A program made the position numbers and the translations under genes. From NCBI RefSeq assembly GCF_003931855.1, contig NZ_CP034248.1, positions 1,488,001-1,552,000 of the forward strand: DNA of 64,000 bases. Direction: 5' to 3'. This document shows positions 9,581 to 19,513 of the stretch, in pieces. The stretch is from Paenibacillus lentus (lineage in GTDB: Bacteria > Bacillota > Bacilli > Paenibacillales > Paenibacillaceae). Position 1 is the first letter of the stretch, and every line of letters starts with the position of its first letter. Under the pieces are notes generated by a model, which was not told the DNA's origin, searched no databases, and saw only the letters and a program-made list of their open reading frames with translations.

Positions 9581-9710
9581 TTTCTAACAAGCGAAACAGA
9601 TTATTGAACACTGAAGTACCTTTTTAACAAGCGAAACAGATTATTGAACACCGAAGTACCTTTTTAACAAGCGAAACAGATTATTGAACACTGAAGTACC
9701 TTTTTAACAA
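9581..9710 (+). repeat. Tandem array, 40-bp period, 3.25 copies
   Basis: Units start at 9581, 9621 and 9661, with a 10-base remnant at 9701. They are nearly identical (C/T differences only). Each 40-mer itself is two diverged halves of about 20 bases, one built around GCGAAACAGATTATTG and the other around CTGAAGTACCTTTTT. Degenerate versions of the half-unit (CGAAGCAAGTTATTGG and similar) extend the array upstream towards the argG stop. It lies in the argG-argH gap. Confidence 0.95.
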
Positions 9711-9784
9711 ATGGTAGTAGGTTATTTGAAAGAGAGATGCCTCCTGAAGTGAAGAGTTGTGTTTATGTTTGTGTTTGATTTGAG

Positions 9785-9821
9785 TTTGTTGTTGTTGTGT
9801 TGTTGTTGTTGTTGTGTTGTT
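9785..9821 (+). repeat. TTG/TGT microsatellite
   Basis: A nearly pure run of TTG trinucleotides with two GTGTTG interruptions. It creates a spurious cysteine/leucine-rich open frame (9759-9953) that I do not annotate as a gene. Confidence 0.9.
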
Positions 9822-9965
9822 ATGGTTGCCTTTATAACTGTTTTTCTGCTTCTTATAAATTTATGGGTCTCTAATATCCAAGAAGCTTGGGGAGTAACAG
9901 TGGGACAGTTGTCAAAAAAACAAATTTATGTGCTTGCCCCACGTCCATTTTAATCGTTTGATTTA

Positions 9966-10155
9966 ATAAATGGGTTTTTAGTAGTTAGTTTTTGCAGTAA
10001 AGAGGGTAGAAAAGTTTTAAGTGGATTTCATGTTGTTGGGAGAAGGGAAATAGCCAATTATGGGATGGATTCTTGATCTAGGTACATAGAATCCATCTTA
10101 TTCCCTGAAACATTTGTTTAGATCGTAATTAGATACGTGAAATCCATTTAATGTA
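9966..10155 (+). repeat. Fold-back intergenic repeat, copy A (about 190 bp)
   Basis: TAAGTGGATTTCATGT at 10018-10033 and ACGTGAAATCCATTTA at 10135-10150 form an inverted repeat around about 100 bases. An outer segment (AATGGGTTTTTAGTAGTTAG) precedes it. The whole unit aligns with copy B (28305-28496) and with the reverse complement of copy C (30315-32032). It sits between argG and argH. Confidence 0.85.
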
Positions 10156-10191
10156 CGCATAGCACGAACTATTCGAATGGTGGAGCAGTTA

Positions 10192-10239
10192 AGTGTAGGT
10201 GTAGAGTAACCTTAGAGTGTAGGTGTAGAGTAACCTTAG
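10192..10239 (+). repeat. Perfect 24-bp tandem duplication
   Basis: Positions 10192-10215 and 10216-10239 are identical (core GTAGGTGTAGAGTAACC). It lies upstream of argH, about 130 bases before the start codon. Confidence 0.95.
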
Positions 10240-10366
10240 TTGTCCAATAGCATAGTGAGGACAGCCTAATATGCAGATAGATTCTAATTTTGAAAATTCG
10301 AGTAGAATATATTCGAAATAGATCAGGTTTTGAAACAGATGTTGAAACAGATAAGGAGTGAATCAG

Positions 10367-11782
10367 GTGAGCAAGCTGTGGGGAGGCCGCTTTACGAAGC
10401 AGACCAACAAATTAGTTGAACAATATACTGCATCCATCGAGTTTGACAAGGCGCTGGCCGAAGAGGATGTGCAGGGAAGTTTGGCGCATGTGACGATGCT
10501 GGCCAAATGTGGAATCGTGCCTGAAGGTGACGCTGAGAAGATTAAGGAAGGATTGCAGTCCGTTCTGCAGAAAATCCGTCGCGGAGAGCTGGAGTATTCC
10601 GTCTCTGACGAGGATATTCACATGAATATCGAGAAAAATCTGATTGAGGAGATCGGCCCGGTCGGCGGCAAACTGCATACAGGCCGCAGTCGCAATGATC
10701 AGGTGGCGACGGACATGCATCTTTATCTGCGGAAGCGTGTTGTAGAATTTGTAGGCCTGCTGCACGATTTACAGGAAGCTCTGATTGGACAAGCCAAAGC
10801 GAACCTGGATACCATTGTACCGGGTTATACCCATTTACAGCGGGCTCAACCGATTCTGTTCGCTCACCATTTGCTGGCTTATGTCTCGATGTTTGGACGG
10901 GATATCGAGCGCCTGCAGGACAGCTACAAGCGGATTAACGTTTTGCCGCTCGGCGCGGGGGCCCTTGCAGGAACGACCTTCCCGATTGATCGCCATTTCG
11001 TAGCTGAGCAGCTACAGTTCGACAGTGTCTATGAAAATAGCCTGGATGCGGTCAGTGACCGTGATTTCATTCTAGAGTTTTTGGCGGACGCATCGATTTT
11101 GATGATGCATTTGTCGCGCTTGAGCGAGGAACTCGTGATGTGGAGCAGTACCGAGTTCCGTTTTGTCGAATTGGACGACGCATTTTGTACCGGCAGCAGC
11201 ATTATGCCGCAGAAAAAGAATCCAGACGTGCCGGAGCTTGTCCGTGGCAAGACGGGGCGCGTGTACGGCAATTTGATGGGGCTCTTGACTGTGCTGAAAT
11301 CTTTGCCGTTGGCTTACAATAAAGATATGCAGGAAGATAAGGAAGGTATGTTTGACACTGTAGCTACACTGCAGGGGGCACTGCAGTTATTCGCTCCGAT
11401 GATTGCCACGATGAAAGTGAACAAAGAGCAAATGCGCGAAGCAGTGAACAAGGACTTCTCCAATGCGACCGACATCGCCGACTTCCTGGCGAATAAGGGT
11501 TTGCCGTTTCGCCAGGCCCATGAGGTTATCGGTAAGACGGTGCTGTATTGCATCCAGCACAATAAATATTTGCTGGACCTCTCTTTGGAGGAATTCAAGC
11601 AATTTTCACCGCTGTTTGATGACAGCATTTACGAGGTACTTCAGCCTGAAACGGTCGTTAACGCCCGCAACGTATACGGCGGTACGGCAACAAGCCAAGT
11701 GGCAGCCGCAATCAGCCGGGCCGAGGAGAAATTGCAGGCAACCGGGCAATGGGTACAGGAGTATTTGGAAAAAAGCAAATAA
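10367..11782 (+). CDS. argH: Argininosuccinate lyase
   Basis: 471 residues from the GTG at 10367, chosen because AAGGAG at 10353-10358 is 8 bases away; the GTG at 10358 overlaps that site. It splits argininosuccinate into arginine and fumarate, the last step of the pathway. The superfamily signature [12 protein letters not shown] is present, as are the [13 protein letters not shown] and [10 protein letters not shown] segments. In related bacteria argG and argH are usually adjacent; here they are 877 bases apart and separated by tandem and fold-back repeats. Whether argH is read from the argG promoter is therefore uncertain. A terminator follows. Confidence 0.97.
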   Translation: MSKLWGGRFTKQTNKLVEQYTASIEFDKALAEEDVQGSLAHVTMLAKCGIVPEGDAEKIKEGLQSVLQKIRRGELEYSVSDEDIHMNIEKNLIEEIGPVGGKLHTGRSRNDQVATDMHLYLRKRVVEFVGLLHDLQEALIGQAKANLDTIVPGYTHLQRAQPILFAHHLLAYVSMFGRDIERLQDSYKRINVLPLGAGALAGTTFPIDRHFVAEQLQFDSVYENSLDAVSDRDFILEFLADASILMMHLSRLSEELVMWSSTEFRFVELDDAFCTGSSIMPQKKNPDVPELVRGKTGRVYGNLMGLLTVLKSLPLAYNKDMQEDKEGMFDTVATLQGALQLFAPMIATMKVNKEQMREAVNKDFSNATDIADFLANKGLPFRQAHEVIGKTVLYCIQHNKYLLDLSLEEFKQFSPLFDDSIYEVLQPETVVNARNVYGGTATSQVAAAISRAEEKLQATGQWVQEYLEKSK

Positions 11783-11879
11783 ATGGTGTGCACTAGCATA
11801 TGGTGAGTTGTAGTATATGATGAGCTATAGCATATGATACGTTTTATCATAGGATGGGCTTAAGCATTGTTGAAGAGCC

Positions 11880-11920
11880 AGAGCAGATTTTGTCCATAGG
11901 ACTGGATCTGCTCTTTCTAT
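11880..11920 (+). terminator. Terminator after argH
   Basis: AGAGCAGAT (11880-11888) pairs perfectly with ATCTGCTCT (11906-11914). GTCC/GGAC pairs inside the loop, and a T-rich tail follows. Confidence 0.85.
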
Positions 11921-12417
11921 ATCGCGAACTAAATTAGGGCAAGGCACCGGCACATAGTAAGGCACATGGTAATGCAATGGTAAGGTACATGGTTAAGGAT
12001 ATTCACGATAAGAAACACATTCAGAAATGAACATACACGACAAGGAACTAGGCAGTGAACAAGGCAAGGAACATAACATATTCCGTAAGGAATTCTTATG
12101 TGGTTCGACCGACCGCCGTCATGCAGCAATGCACCGCGATCTAGGATCTGCGCGTGGTACCAGGCGATCGACACACTCGGAGCGACACTAGGATATGGCG
12201 CTGATATATAGGATTCATAGTATGTGTGTTAAGGCACTCATAATGGCCGCTCGTTCGGTATTCACATGTGACACTCATTAGCACTCCGAATGGCGCTGGA
12301 TTCGGTAATCATGGAATTTACACACCGCTAATAGAGTTGTGCTGAATTGGTTTAGACAACAGGATACATATACTTAGAACCTGCACTGGATACAGCCACT
12401 AGCTGAAAATACACTAA
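11921..12417. other. Gene-free stretch after argH
   Basis: No open frame with a credible start or family resemblance. It contains short degenerate echoes of AAGGCACATGG and AAGGTACATGG and one REP-like repeat (annotated separately at 12102-12154). Nothing else was recognised. It leads into the IS-rich block. Confidence 0.6.
12102..12154 (+). repeat. REP-like repeat, copy 1
   Basis: A 53-base sequence starting GGTTCGACCGACCGCCGTC. Its first 32 bases are identical to the reverse complement at 15864-15895, and the next 21 match at about 15 positions. The 24-base core (12110-12133) recurs exactly at 16226-16249. A shorter piece, CGGCGGTCGGTCG, occurs near 27969. Confidence 0.85.
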
Positions 12418-12432
12418 CTGTATTTGTTACAG

Positions 12433-13537
12433 GTCTGTTGGTTATCCATATTTTGGAACCTTGAATTAATAGAGCAATACAACCCAGTCAGCAGGCAAAA
12501 GTTGCAGACTAAGTCGGCGAGTAAAATTGACAAAAGAGAGAGTGCTAAAGAAGGCACATTCGGATGAATTTCATCATAAACACTCTTTAACAACACATAG
12601 ACCAATAAAGCGATATATAGTTGGCTGCATACCGCCTTAGGCGTCGTACCGAATAACGCAGGGACATTTAAATGCTGTTTAATCCAACGGAGGAAATACT
12701 TCAATTTGCCAGCGAAGCTTATAGATTTCAGCGATTTTCTCAGCAGAAATCCGCTTTAGGCTGGTTACCTAAAATGACAGGGTTCCCTGCAGGATCCCGA
12801 ACTTCACAACCCGGTGCCGAAGCCGAGAACGGTTGACTCCTGTACCTAGTTGGCAGGTAACGTCCAGTTCAATAAACGAGTCTTCTGGTCTTTGGCGACG
12901 GGAAGGGCGTGGTTCATGAAGAACTACCTCATCCTTCAAATGAATCACAAAATCACGTTTCTGTTCCGCATAATTGTCGAATCGCTTGCACTTGGCATAG
13001 GCCCGGTCGGCAACATTAATAAAAGCAGAATCAAAAAGCGCGTCACTGCTACAAATATCATGGTAATTCCCTATCGACTCTACAATTTGATGCAGCTGCC
13101 AATCGATGGACGAAAAGCCACGTTGACTTTAACACCGGCCCGACTGCCTTTGAGTGGGGCCCAAGGTAGTCTTCCTACTCCTACCGTAATTTTGGTCGAA
13201 TCTGTAATGAGGAGTTCTTTAGGAAATTTAAGTTTTCTCTGGGTTCGGCGATTACATTTTTGAACATAAAGATGAAACAGCTGTTTGAAAATCTCAAAGG
13301 GAACGTTTTTGGCCTTTTTTGATAAGGACGAATAATCCATCTTTGGCAAACCGCATTGTGAAGTTTGAAGTGTACCATGACGATAACTATTCCACTGGCC
13401 AAATGCAGCTTGGGCAAAGAACGATAACAGCTGATAAACAGTACACTTTCGGGCAGTATCCTCGTAACCGAATTGTGCGACAAGCTTTTTTACTTCTTCT
13501 TCAGTTACCATACTTTGAACAGGTTTAGAAACATGGT
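12433..13537 (-). pseudogene. IS4-family transposase, frameshifted
   Basis: On the minus strand the pieces read in order. First comes an N-terminal part from about 13537 to 13083 with the first catalytic Asp in ITDSTKITVGVGRL. Then, in a different frame, comes a middle part with INVADRAYAKCKRFD and FVIHLKDEV, where a stop interrupts VKFGILQGTLSF. It continues through YKLRWQIEVF, the start of the Y-R-E-K motif, and after another frame change RWIKQHLNVPALFGTT. At least two frameshifts and one internal stop are visible, and the last frame runs out through the element's end. The fragment order and motifs identify an IS4-type DDE transposase that cannot be functional. Confidence 0.85.
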
Positions 13538-13637
13538 AGACTTGTTCATGAGGTCGCCTCCTAGGTCGAGAGTAGTGGTATACAATCGATTACCCAGTTG
13601 GCGGCCTTTTCTATCCACTTTTTGTTAAATAACAGGC
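12433..13637 (-). mobile_element. Decayed IS4-family element (about 1.2 kb)
   Basis: The element is flanked by an exact 15-base direct repeat CTGTATTTGTTACAG (12418-12432 and 13638-13652). That repeat is itself a partial palindrome, so the exact target duplication could be shorter (for example TATTTGTTA). The ends read GTCTGTTGGTTA and, on the other strand, GCCTGTTATTTA. Inside is a broken IS4-type transposase gene. Confidence 0.75.
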
Positions 13638-13699
13638 CTGTATTTGTTACAGTTAAATAATACGTTCGATCATAAATTCGTATTAATAACTGTATTTCC

Positions 13700-15169
13700 T
13701 CAGACTGTTGAAGTAATTGATTTTCTATGCAAGAAAACATACTTTCCACGGAAATCCAGAATCGAAAGGATTAAAATATAAGGTGAGTTCCCGTTTGTAC
13801 GAGAAAAAAGCTTGGCTAGGTGCCTTGCTATTTTCTTAATGTTCTGCACTATGGCAGTCATCAGTGCTTGTTCCTGCACTTTTTCCCGGCCACGCAAACG
13901 GGAAATGCGAAGCCCATGGAGCACTTTGGCATCCGCGAAGCTTCGCTCAACTGTTTTACAACGGAGCTTATACAAGATCTGTCCTGAAGAGCTACGGTAA
14001 TTCGCTTCTACTCGCTCTTTAAACCCTTCCCAAACATGCCGCTGAATTTTACGTTTACGATTTTTGCTTGATGTACAGCTATCCAATAATGGGCATTGGC
14101 CACATAAGTCAGGGTTGGACATATATTCTTTGTATCCATTGCGATTGGTTGTGTGGTAAGTCAGCTTAGATCCATTGGGACATATATAAGCGTCTTGTTG
14201 CGGGTCATAGGAAAACTCTTCTTTGGGTATAGTCCCCTCTGCTGTAGGGGCATTACGAGTAGCGATGACACTGAAAATACCCATCTCGCTTGTTTTTTTG
14301 CATATGTAGGGCGTCATATATCCTGAATCCAAAGCAACAGCTTCTAACGTATTGTGAAAGTCAAATGTATCGATCTGTCTTTGAAGTCTTTCTATATAAA
14401 CGGTTGAGTCATTCACATTTCCAGGGGTAACATGGACATCCGTAATGAGATTGAATTTGTGATCGACTGTACGATGATCCAAATAATAAAACCCTTCGGG
14501 TTTGCCTTTACGCTTCATAAAGCCACTTTCTGGATCGGTGTTACTCACTCGCAGTTTTTTTTCAATCGTTTCGTTTTTCACGGGCGGCAGCGGCTTTTTT
14601 CCATGACGCTCTCGTTCTTGATTAATAGCTGTCTCCAATTCTTTTAAATATTCAAGGGGCGTTTCCGTCACAACTTGCATCGATGAACGATTTTTATTCG
14701 CGTTAGCTTGGATGTGCGTTGAATCAGTAATGAGAACACGTCCCCCTACCATGTTATGACGGATGGCCAAACGGACTACTTCGTCAAAAATGTCTTGAAA
14801 AATGGTAGATCCTTTGAATCGCACATTACGGTTGTAACTAATCGTCGAGTGATCCGGCACAGGATCCGTTAAGCCTAGACCAAGGAACCAGCGGTAGGCT
14901 ACGTCCGTTTTAATTTCTTGCTCTAATTGCCTTTCGGAGTGAATGCCATATAAATAACCAATCAGCATCATTTTGAAAAGACGAATCGGGTGAATTGGAG
15001 GCCTCCCTAATGTGCCGTGATAGTAGGGGCGAGTCATCTCGGTAATAAATGAAAAATCTACGTTTTCATCAATGATTCGTAGTAAATGATCTTTTGGTAC
15101 AAGCATATCTATACTAACCAATTCAATTTGATTTCTATCTTGTTGAATGTTAGGCAATTCGCACACCAC
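13700..15169 (-). CDS. IS1182-family transposase
   Basis: 489 residues, full length for the family, starting at GTG. The N-terminal domain is of the DUF772 type ([20 protein letters not shown]). The catalytic residues appear as the Asp in [14 protein letters not shown], the Asp in [11 protein letters not shown], and the Glu in [16 protein letters not shown] cysteine cluster ([19 protein letters not shown]) lies between the second Asp and the Glu, as is usual in IS1182 transposases. The frame is uninterrupted, so the element may be active. Confidence 0.93.
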   Translation of the reverse strand: MVCELPNIQQDRNQIELVSIDMLVPKDHLLRIIDENVDFSFITEMTRPYYHGTLGRPPIHPIRLFKMMLIGYLYGIHSERQLEQEIKTDVAYRWFLGLGLTDPVPDHSTISYNRNVRFKGSTIFQDIFDEVVRLAIRHNMVGGRVLITDSTHIQANANKNRSSMQVVTETPLEYLKELETAINQERERHGKKPLPPVKNETIEKKLRVSNTDPESGFMKRKGKPEGFYYLDHRTVDHKFNLITDVHVTPGNVNDSTVYIERLQRQIDTFDFHNTLEAVALDSGYMTPYICKKTSEMGIFSVIATRNAPTAEGTIPKEEFSYDPQQDAYICPNGSKLTYHTTNRNGYKEYMSNPDLCGQCPLLDSCTSSKNRKRKIQRHVWEGFKERVEANYRSSSGQILYKLRCKTVERSFADAKVLHGLRISRLRGREKVQEQALMTAIVQNIKKIARHLAKLFSRTNGNSPYILILSILDFRGKYVFLHRKSITSTV

Positions 15170-15246
15170 ACTTTCAATATATTACCTATATTATACCAAA
15201 TTAACGCGGTAATGTGATCTAGATAGGGGCTTTTTCAACAGTCTGA
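13700..15246 (-). mobile_element. Intact IS1182-family insertion sequence (about 1.55 kb)
   Basis: The ends are TCAGACTGTTGAA (13700-13712) and its inverted partner TTCAACAGTCTGA (15234-15246). Outside them lie CTGTATTTC on the left and GAAATACAG on the right, so the element sits in the centre of a palindrome. No conventional target duplication is visible. It carries a complete transposase whose stop codon falls inside the inverted repeat. Confidence 0.88.
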
Positions 15247-15309
15247 TGAAATACAGCTAGTTCGGGAAATTAGCTTAAAATTCAGCATCTAGATGTATAA
15301 AATACAGTT

Positions 15310-15842
15310 CAACCCGGACTGGCCTAGGTCCTCTGTCTGTTCCGCATTCCCCTACTCTAACTAGCGCAGCAATTAAATCATTTAGCAGGGCCAGGGCAGT
15401 ATAGCCTAAATTCCCCCCGCATTCCCCCCCATCTAAACCTTCACCTCAGCCCCCACCTCAACATTCATCCTCAAAAACTCCCCTCAACACTAGCCTTATT
15501 TACGTAATCTCCGCTAACTTCGTTAACTCTCTTACCTTCACTACCAACTATCCGCACTCCCTCCACTACCGCACTCCCTGCACATCCCGCACTAACCTCC
15601 ACTAACTTTAGCGGCTGCACTGAACAAAACCCTCCTGACGGAGGTCTTTCCTGCTTGAGATGTTTTGCCTTGCTTACTCTCCCGGAGCAATTTTGAATAG
15701 GGAGCATCCAGTAGCATCCAGTATCATCTAGTGGCATCCAGTAGCATCCAGAGCATTCAGGAGCATCCGGGGCATCCAGGAGCGTCCATGACATCCAGGA
15801 GTGTCCATGACATCTAGTAGAATCCAGGATCAATCATGACAT
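15310..15842. other. Gene-free pyrimidine-rich stretch with a decamer array
   Basis: From about 15400 to 15620 the plus strand is strongly C/T/A-biased. A small hairpin CCTCC/GGAGG lies at about 15632-15645. From 15706 to about 15830 there are about a dozen degenerate copies of a 10-11 base unit (GCATCCAGTA). No credible gene was found. Confidence 0.6.
15706..15830 (+). repeat. Degenerate 10-11 bp tandem array (GCATCCAGTA)
   Basis: Successive units read GCATCCAGTA, GCATCCAGTA, TCATCTAGTG, GCATCCAGTA, GCATCCAGA and so on. Later copies vary to CGTCCATGA and CATCTAGTAG. It ends next to REP-like copy 2. Confidence 0.85.
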
Positions 15843-15895
15843 CGCGCAGCTCCCAGTGTGCGATGCATTGCTGCATGACGGCGGTCGGTCGAACC
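15843..15895 (-). repeat. REP-like repeat, copy 2 (inverted)
   Basis: The reverse complement of this segment matches the repeat at 12102-12154: 32 identical bases, then 15 of 21. The two copies face each other across the IS-laden block. Confidence 0.85.
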
Positions 15896-15962
15896 AAAGG
15901 AAGAAAATAAATGAAAAGGACAGTAAATAAACATTGTTTTTCTGAATATTTTCATAAAAGTA

Positions 15963-15989
15963 TAAAAAAATATCGTTTTTTGTCGAAAA
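15963..15989 (+). promoter_or_regulatory. Candidate SigD (motility sigma) promoter upstream of the chemoreceptor
   Basis: TAAA at 15963-15966, then 15 bases, then GTCGAAAA at 15982-15989. This compares with the Bacillus SigD consensus TAAA-N15-GCCGATAT/A and is in the right orientation. It lies about 310 bases before the chemoreceptor start. The distance and the AT-rich context keep confidence modest. Confidence 0.4.
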
Positions 15990-16225
15990 TAGATGTATAG
16001 AATCATTGACATAAGAAGATCGAAGAAAAAACTAGTCAATGAGATCTATTTAAAAAGAGAAATAGATATTAAGAAGCTAAGACAGAAGAGATGCTACTTA
16101 ACACAAAGAGAAAGAAATAAGTGGATAGGATTGGATGATTTTATTTTTTGTAGCTTTTTAAGACAAGTGTTGAGGGGGGACAGAAGACGGGATTCATTTA
16201 ATAGCCCTATAAGCCAAGCCGCTAA

Positions 16226-16249
16226 CGACCGCCGTCATGCAGCAATGCA
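16226..16249 (+). repeat. REP-like repeat, copy 3 (core only)
   Basis: The 24-base core of the REP-like repeat (starting CGACCGCCGTCATGC) is repeated exactly, in the same orientation as copy 1. It lies in the leader of the chemoreceptor gene, about 55 bases before its start. Confidence 0.85.
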
Positions 16250-16302
16250 CCACGCGACTTACAACTATGTTATACATTTGAAAATCTCGAAGGGAGAACA
16301 AG

Positions 16303-18300
16303 ATGAGAAAAATATGGTTGAAAACAAGAAAAATATTTGAATTTAGAACGCTGCGTAATCGTCTTTTGCTTGTATTTACGATTATGTTGATTATCCCTAA
16401 TTTAGTTATTACTGTTTCCAGTCTGACGAGTGCAAAGTATCAAATGGAAGACAAAATCGGGAACGCAGCCAAGACTAGCGTTGTGCTGATGAACGAAGCG
16501 TTGAATGCATCGATAGGAGCGCAAGTTGAGAATGTCGAGCAATTGGTTATGCAGATGAACTCCAAGCAAATCGACGAAAAGTCTCCAGAGGTACAAGCGA
16601 TGCTGGAGTTGTTTATGGAGAAGCATCCGGGGCTTGAACTGTTGACCGTAGGGAACAATAACAAGGCATTTTTGAAGGCGCCCGATCCGGGTCCGCATGA
16701 ATATGATCCTACTGGAAGAGAGTGGTACAAGCGCGCGCTTGCCAACCCGGCGCAAACAATAATTATCGATCCTTTCCAATCAAGTACTTCGGGAAATCAT
16801 AATTTATATATTAGCCGGGCGCTTCCGGATGGTCAGGGTGCAATGACGGTATCTTTTAACATGAATAATATCAATGAATTTACTCGAAATGTAGAGATCG
16901 GAAGTGAGGGGTTCGTCTACATCTTCGACCGCAGCAGCAAGATTACTTATCATCCGCAATATGAGCCTGGCGAGGATGCCGTAGGGGAACATATTCCGTT
17001 GATTCAGGCGATGGATTCTGGCTTTATTGACTACAAAAACGAGATAACAGGCAAGCCACAGCGCGCTTATGTTCATACGAACGACCTCACGGGCCTTAAA
17101 ATCGTCGGAGTTCTGGAAATGAGTGAATTCGATAAAGCGATTGTTCCGATCATCCAAACTTCGGTGATTGTACTTGGTATCGCACTATTGGTCTCTGGCA
17201 TCGTGTTATTTCTGATCATCCGCAGTGTAACTCGTCCAATTGAGCAGTTGAACCGTTCTGCTAAGCGGGTAGGGGAGGGCTATTTGAATGAGGAAGTCCA
17301 GATCAAACGGAAAGACGAAGTCGGGCAATTGGCCGCAAACTATAATGAAATGGTTGCCTCAATACGGGGAATGGTCATGGATGTCGCAGAGGTCTCCAGT
17401 CAGCTTACTGCCTCCAGCGAAGAACTGATGGCCGGTACCGAGCAGAATGCAAAAACGGTGGAGCATGTCGTCGATTTGGTTCAAACCTCATCTGAGGGTG
17501 CTGAAAAACAGGCCACCGTTTCGCTGGAGAGCGCCAACACGATGGAGGAAATGTCCCAGGGCATTTATAAAATTGCCGAAGCATCGGGGACGATCGTCGA
17601 ATCATCTTCGAAGACGGTGGAGGATGTTCATTATGGAAGCGAGAAGGTAGAGCAGGTCAGCTTACAAATGGAGGAAATTCGCCGATCGACGGAGCAATCA
17701 GCCGAGCTGATGAACCGGATGAACGAGCTGAGCGCTCATATTGCCGGCATGAGTACCGCGATTTCGGATATCGCCGTACAGACGAATTTACTTGCGCTGA
17801 ATGCAGCGATCGAAGCCGCGCGCGCCGGTGAAGAGGGACGTGGGTTCTCTGTCGTAGCGGGTGAAGTGCGGAAACTGGCCGAGCAATCCAGAACGACGGC
17901 GGAGCAGATCAGCGAGGATGTCGTGCAAATGACAAGCTTGGCAGAGCAAGTATATGCGGCCATCAATGTAGAGGTCGCGGCCAATGTAGAGCGCGGCATC
18001 ACGGTCACTGCGGAAGCGCAAAATGCCTTCCAGCAAATTCAGAATTCTACGCAGCAAATTACAGAGCAAATTCACGACGTATCTGCAATTACGCAGCAAA
18101 TGTCGGCTAGCGCGGAGGAAATTACCAATTCGGTGAAGCATATTGCGCAAACCTCGCAGGAAAGCTTGGATTCCTTCCAAAGTGTTACAGCCGCAACACA
18201 AGAGCAGCTGGCCTCGATGGAGGAAATCTCGTCCGCCGCAGACGGACTTGCTCGTATGGCTGCGGACATGCAAAGCAAAATTGAGCATTTCAAAGTATAA
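16303..18300 (+). CDS. Methyl-accepting chemotaxis protein with a dCache-type sensor
   Basis: 665 residues. There is one membrane helix near residues 20-42 and an extracellular sensory domain of dCache_1 type (about 45-275, with [12 protein letters not shown] and [15 protein letters not shown]). A second helix (about 280-302) is followed by a HAMP domain ([17 protein letters not shown]) and the cytoplasmic signalling coiled coil. Its hairpin tip contains [19 protein letters not shown] and [16 protein letters not shown]. Such receptors report ligand binding to CheA/CheW. GAAGGGAG lies before the ATG. The gene stands alone, ends in a terminator, and is followed by the sugar uptake genes; a ligand related to those sugars is possible but not shown. 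Confidence 0.96.
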   Translation: MRKIWLKTRKIFEFRTLRNRLLLVFTIMLIIPNLVITVSSLTSAKYQMEDKIGNAAKTSVVLMNEALNASIGAQVENVEQLVMQMNSKQIDEKSPEVQAMLELFMEKHPGLELLTVGNNNKAFLKAPDPGPHEYDPTGREWYKRALANPAQTIIIDPFQSSTSGNHNLYISRALPDGQGAMTVSFNMNNINEFTRNVEIGSEGFVYIFDRSSKITYHPQYEPGEDAVGEHIPLIQAMDSGFIDYKNEITGKPQRAYVHTNDLTGLKIVGVLEMSEFDKAIVPIIQTSVIVLGIALLVSGIVLFLIIRSVTRPIEQLNRSAKRVGEGYLNEEVQIKRKDEVGQLAANYNEMVASIRGMVMDVAEVSSQLTASSEELMAGTEQNAKTVEHVVDLVQTSSEGAEKQATVSLESANTMEEMSQGIYKIAEASGTIVESSSKTVEDVHYGSEKVEQVSLQMEEIRRSTEQSAELMNRMNELSAHIAGMSTAISDIAVQTNLLALNAAIEAARAGEEGRGFSVVAGEVRKLAEQSRTTAEQISEDVVQMTSLAEQVYAAINVEVAANVERGITVTAEAQNAFQQIQNSTQQITEQIHDVSAITQQMSASAEEITNSVKHIAQTSQESLDSFQSVTAATQEQLASMEEISSAADGLARMAADMQSKIEHFKV

Positions 18301-18410
18301 CCGAGCAGTAGTGTCTCAATACAATTCATAGTAGTTATAACAATGCTCACCTATGCGAAGGAGCCGCAGAGCCGCAAGTTTAAATACAATCCATAAGTAG
18401 CTATATCAAT

Positions 18411-18452
18411 ACGCCTGGGCAGAAGTGGAAGAAGCCTGGGCGTTTCTTTTTT
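18411..18452 (+). terminator. Terminator after the chemoreceptor gene
   Basis: ACGCCTGGGC (18411-18420) pairs with GCCTGGGCGT (18434-18443), ten pairs including two G-U, followed by TTCTTTTTT. Confidence 0.8.
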
Positions 18453-18559
18453 GCAAAATGAGATATTCTGAAAATATTGAATGATTTTGAGCAATTGTCT
18501 CCTGTAGCTCGCTGGGGCTCTCCATCTATACTAAAAGTACAGAAAAGGAGAGTGAACTT

Positions 18560-19513
18560 ATGGAACGAACGACATCTTTAGCTACCGGTACGCCTGTGCG
18601 TAAAAAGTCATTTCTCAAGCGTTGGGACTCTCCCATTGCAGGTTATTTATTCATTTCACCATGGCTGATCGGATTTTTGGCGTTAACGGCCTATCCGATG
18701 CTGTTATCTTTATATTATTCCTTTACGAACTATACGCTTATGAAACCGATCGAATGGATTGGCATGGAGAACTATAACCGTATTTTTACTACGGACGAGA
18801 AATTCGCCCAATCGATCAAAATCACGTTTTATTATGTGCTGGCTTCAGTTCCGCTAAAGCTCATTGCGGCTCTGCTTGTGGCCATGCTGCTGAACAGGGC
18901 GGTGCGCGGGATTTCAATCTATCGTACAGCCATCTACTTCCCATCCTTGATCGGGGCGAGTATCGCGGTTTCTCTACTATGGAAAAACATCTTTGGCGTG
19001 GACGGCTTCTTTAACAAGGTGCTCGGCATTTTCGGGATTCCCGGGACAGGCTGGGTGACGAACCCGGATACGGCGCTTTGGTCGCTGATCGTGCTGTCAG
19101 TATGGCAATTCGGCTCTTCAATGGTCATTTTCCTCGCCGGCTTGAAGCAAATTCCGACAGATCTTTACGAGGCTTCGGCGGTGGACGGTGCGGGCAAGCT
19201 GAGACAATTTTTCAAAATTACGCTCCCGATGCTGTCGCCTACGTTGTATTTCAATCTCATTATGGGGGTTATCAACTCCTTCCAGGTGTTCACGCCTGCT
19301 TACGTAATTACCGGCGGAGGACCGATGAACTCCACCTATGTGTATGCGCTTTATTTATATGAGCGGGCATTCAGTCGCTACCAGCTGGGCTACTCCTCTT
19401 CGTTGGCTTGGATCATGCTGCTGCTGATCGTCGCTGCTGCCGTCGCGATTAACCTGACGTCGAAATATTGGGTATTCTACGAATCCGAGAGTCAAGGGGG
19501 GAAAAGAAAATGA
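18560..19513 (+). CDS. ABC sugar transporter permease (UgpA/LplB type)
   Basis: 317 residues with six predicted membrane helices. It is a CUT1-family sugar permease: the first helix region reads AGYLFISPWLIGFLAL, and the EAA loop that contacts the ATPase reads EASAVDGAGKLRQFFKITLP. AAAAGGAGAG precedes the ATG. It is the first gene of the uptake operon, and its TGA overlaps the ATG of the next permease (ATGA). No ATPase gene is present in the cluster; CUT1 systems of this kind often share an MsmX-type ATPase encoded elsewhere. Confidence 0.95.
   Translation: MERTTSLATGTPVRKKSFLKRWDSPIAGYLFISPWLIGFLALTAYPMLLSLYYSFTNYTLMKPIEWIGMENYNRIFTTDEKFAQSIKITFYYVLASVPLKLIAALLVAMLLNRAVRGISIYRTAIYFPSLIGASIAVSLLWKNIFGVDGFFNKVLGIFGIPGTGWVTNPDTALWSLIVLSVWQFGSSMVIFLAGLKQIPTDLYEASAVDGAGKLRQFFKITLPMLSPTLYFNLIMGVINSFQVFTPAYVITGGGPMNSTYVYALYLYERAFSRYQLGYSSSLAWIMLLLIVAAAVAINLTSKYWVFYESESQGGKRK

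Larger units (their letters stand above)
12417..15309. repeat. Fold-back element split by two insertion sequences
   Basis: If the two IS elements (12433-13637 and 13700-15246) are removed, the remaining flanks join into about 135 bases. This begins AACTGTATTTG (12417), contains a central palindrome CTGTATTTC / GAAATACAG (13690-13698 and 15248-15256), and ends AAAATACAGTT (15299-15309). The pattern resembles the other intergenic fold-back repeats in this window. The reconstruction is an inference. Confidence 0.55.

Noticed and set aside
9581-9710. Possible CRISPR array (40-bp period)
   Set aside because: The whole 40-mer is repeated; there are no unique spacers and no cas genes. The same holds for the other tandem arrays.
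9759-9953. 64-codon open frame rich in Leu and Cys
   Set aside because: It is produced by the TTG/TGT microsatellite, has no ribosome site and no family.
12850-13263. 137-codon open frame on the plus strand
   Set aside because: It lies antisense over the decayed IS4-type transposase, whose motifs are clear on the minus strand.
15993-16340. 115-codon open frame upstream of the chemoreceptor
   Set aside because: It contains the translated REP-like core, overlaps the receptor start and has no ribosome site or family.
18453-18559. Catabolite repression (cre) site before the sugar operon
   Set aside because: I looked for the 14-base cre pattern and found no acceptable match.
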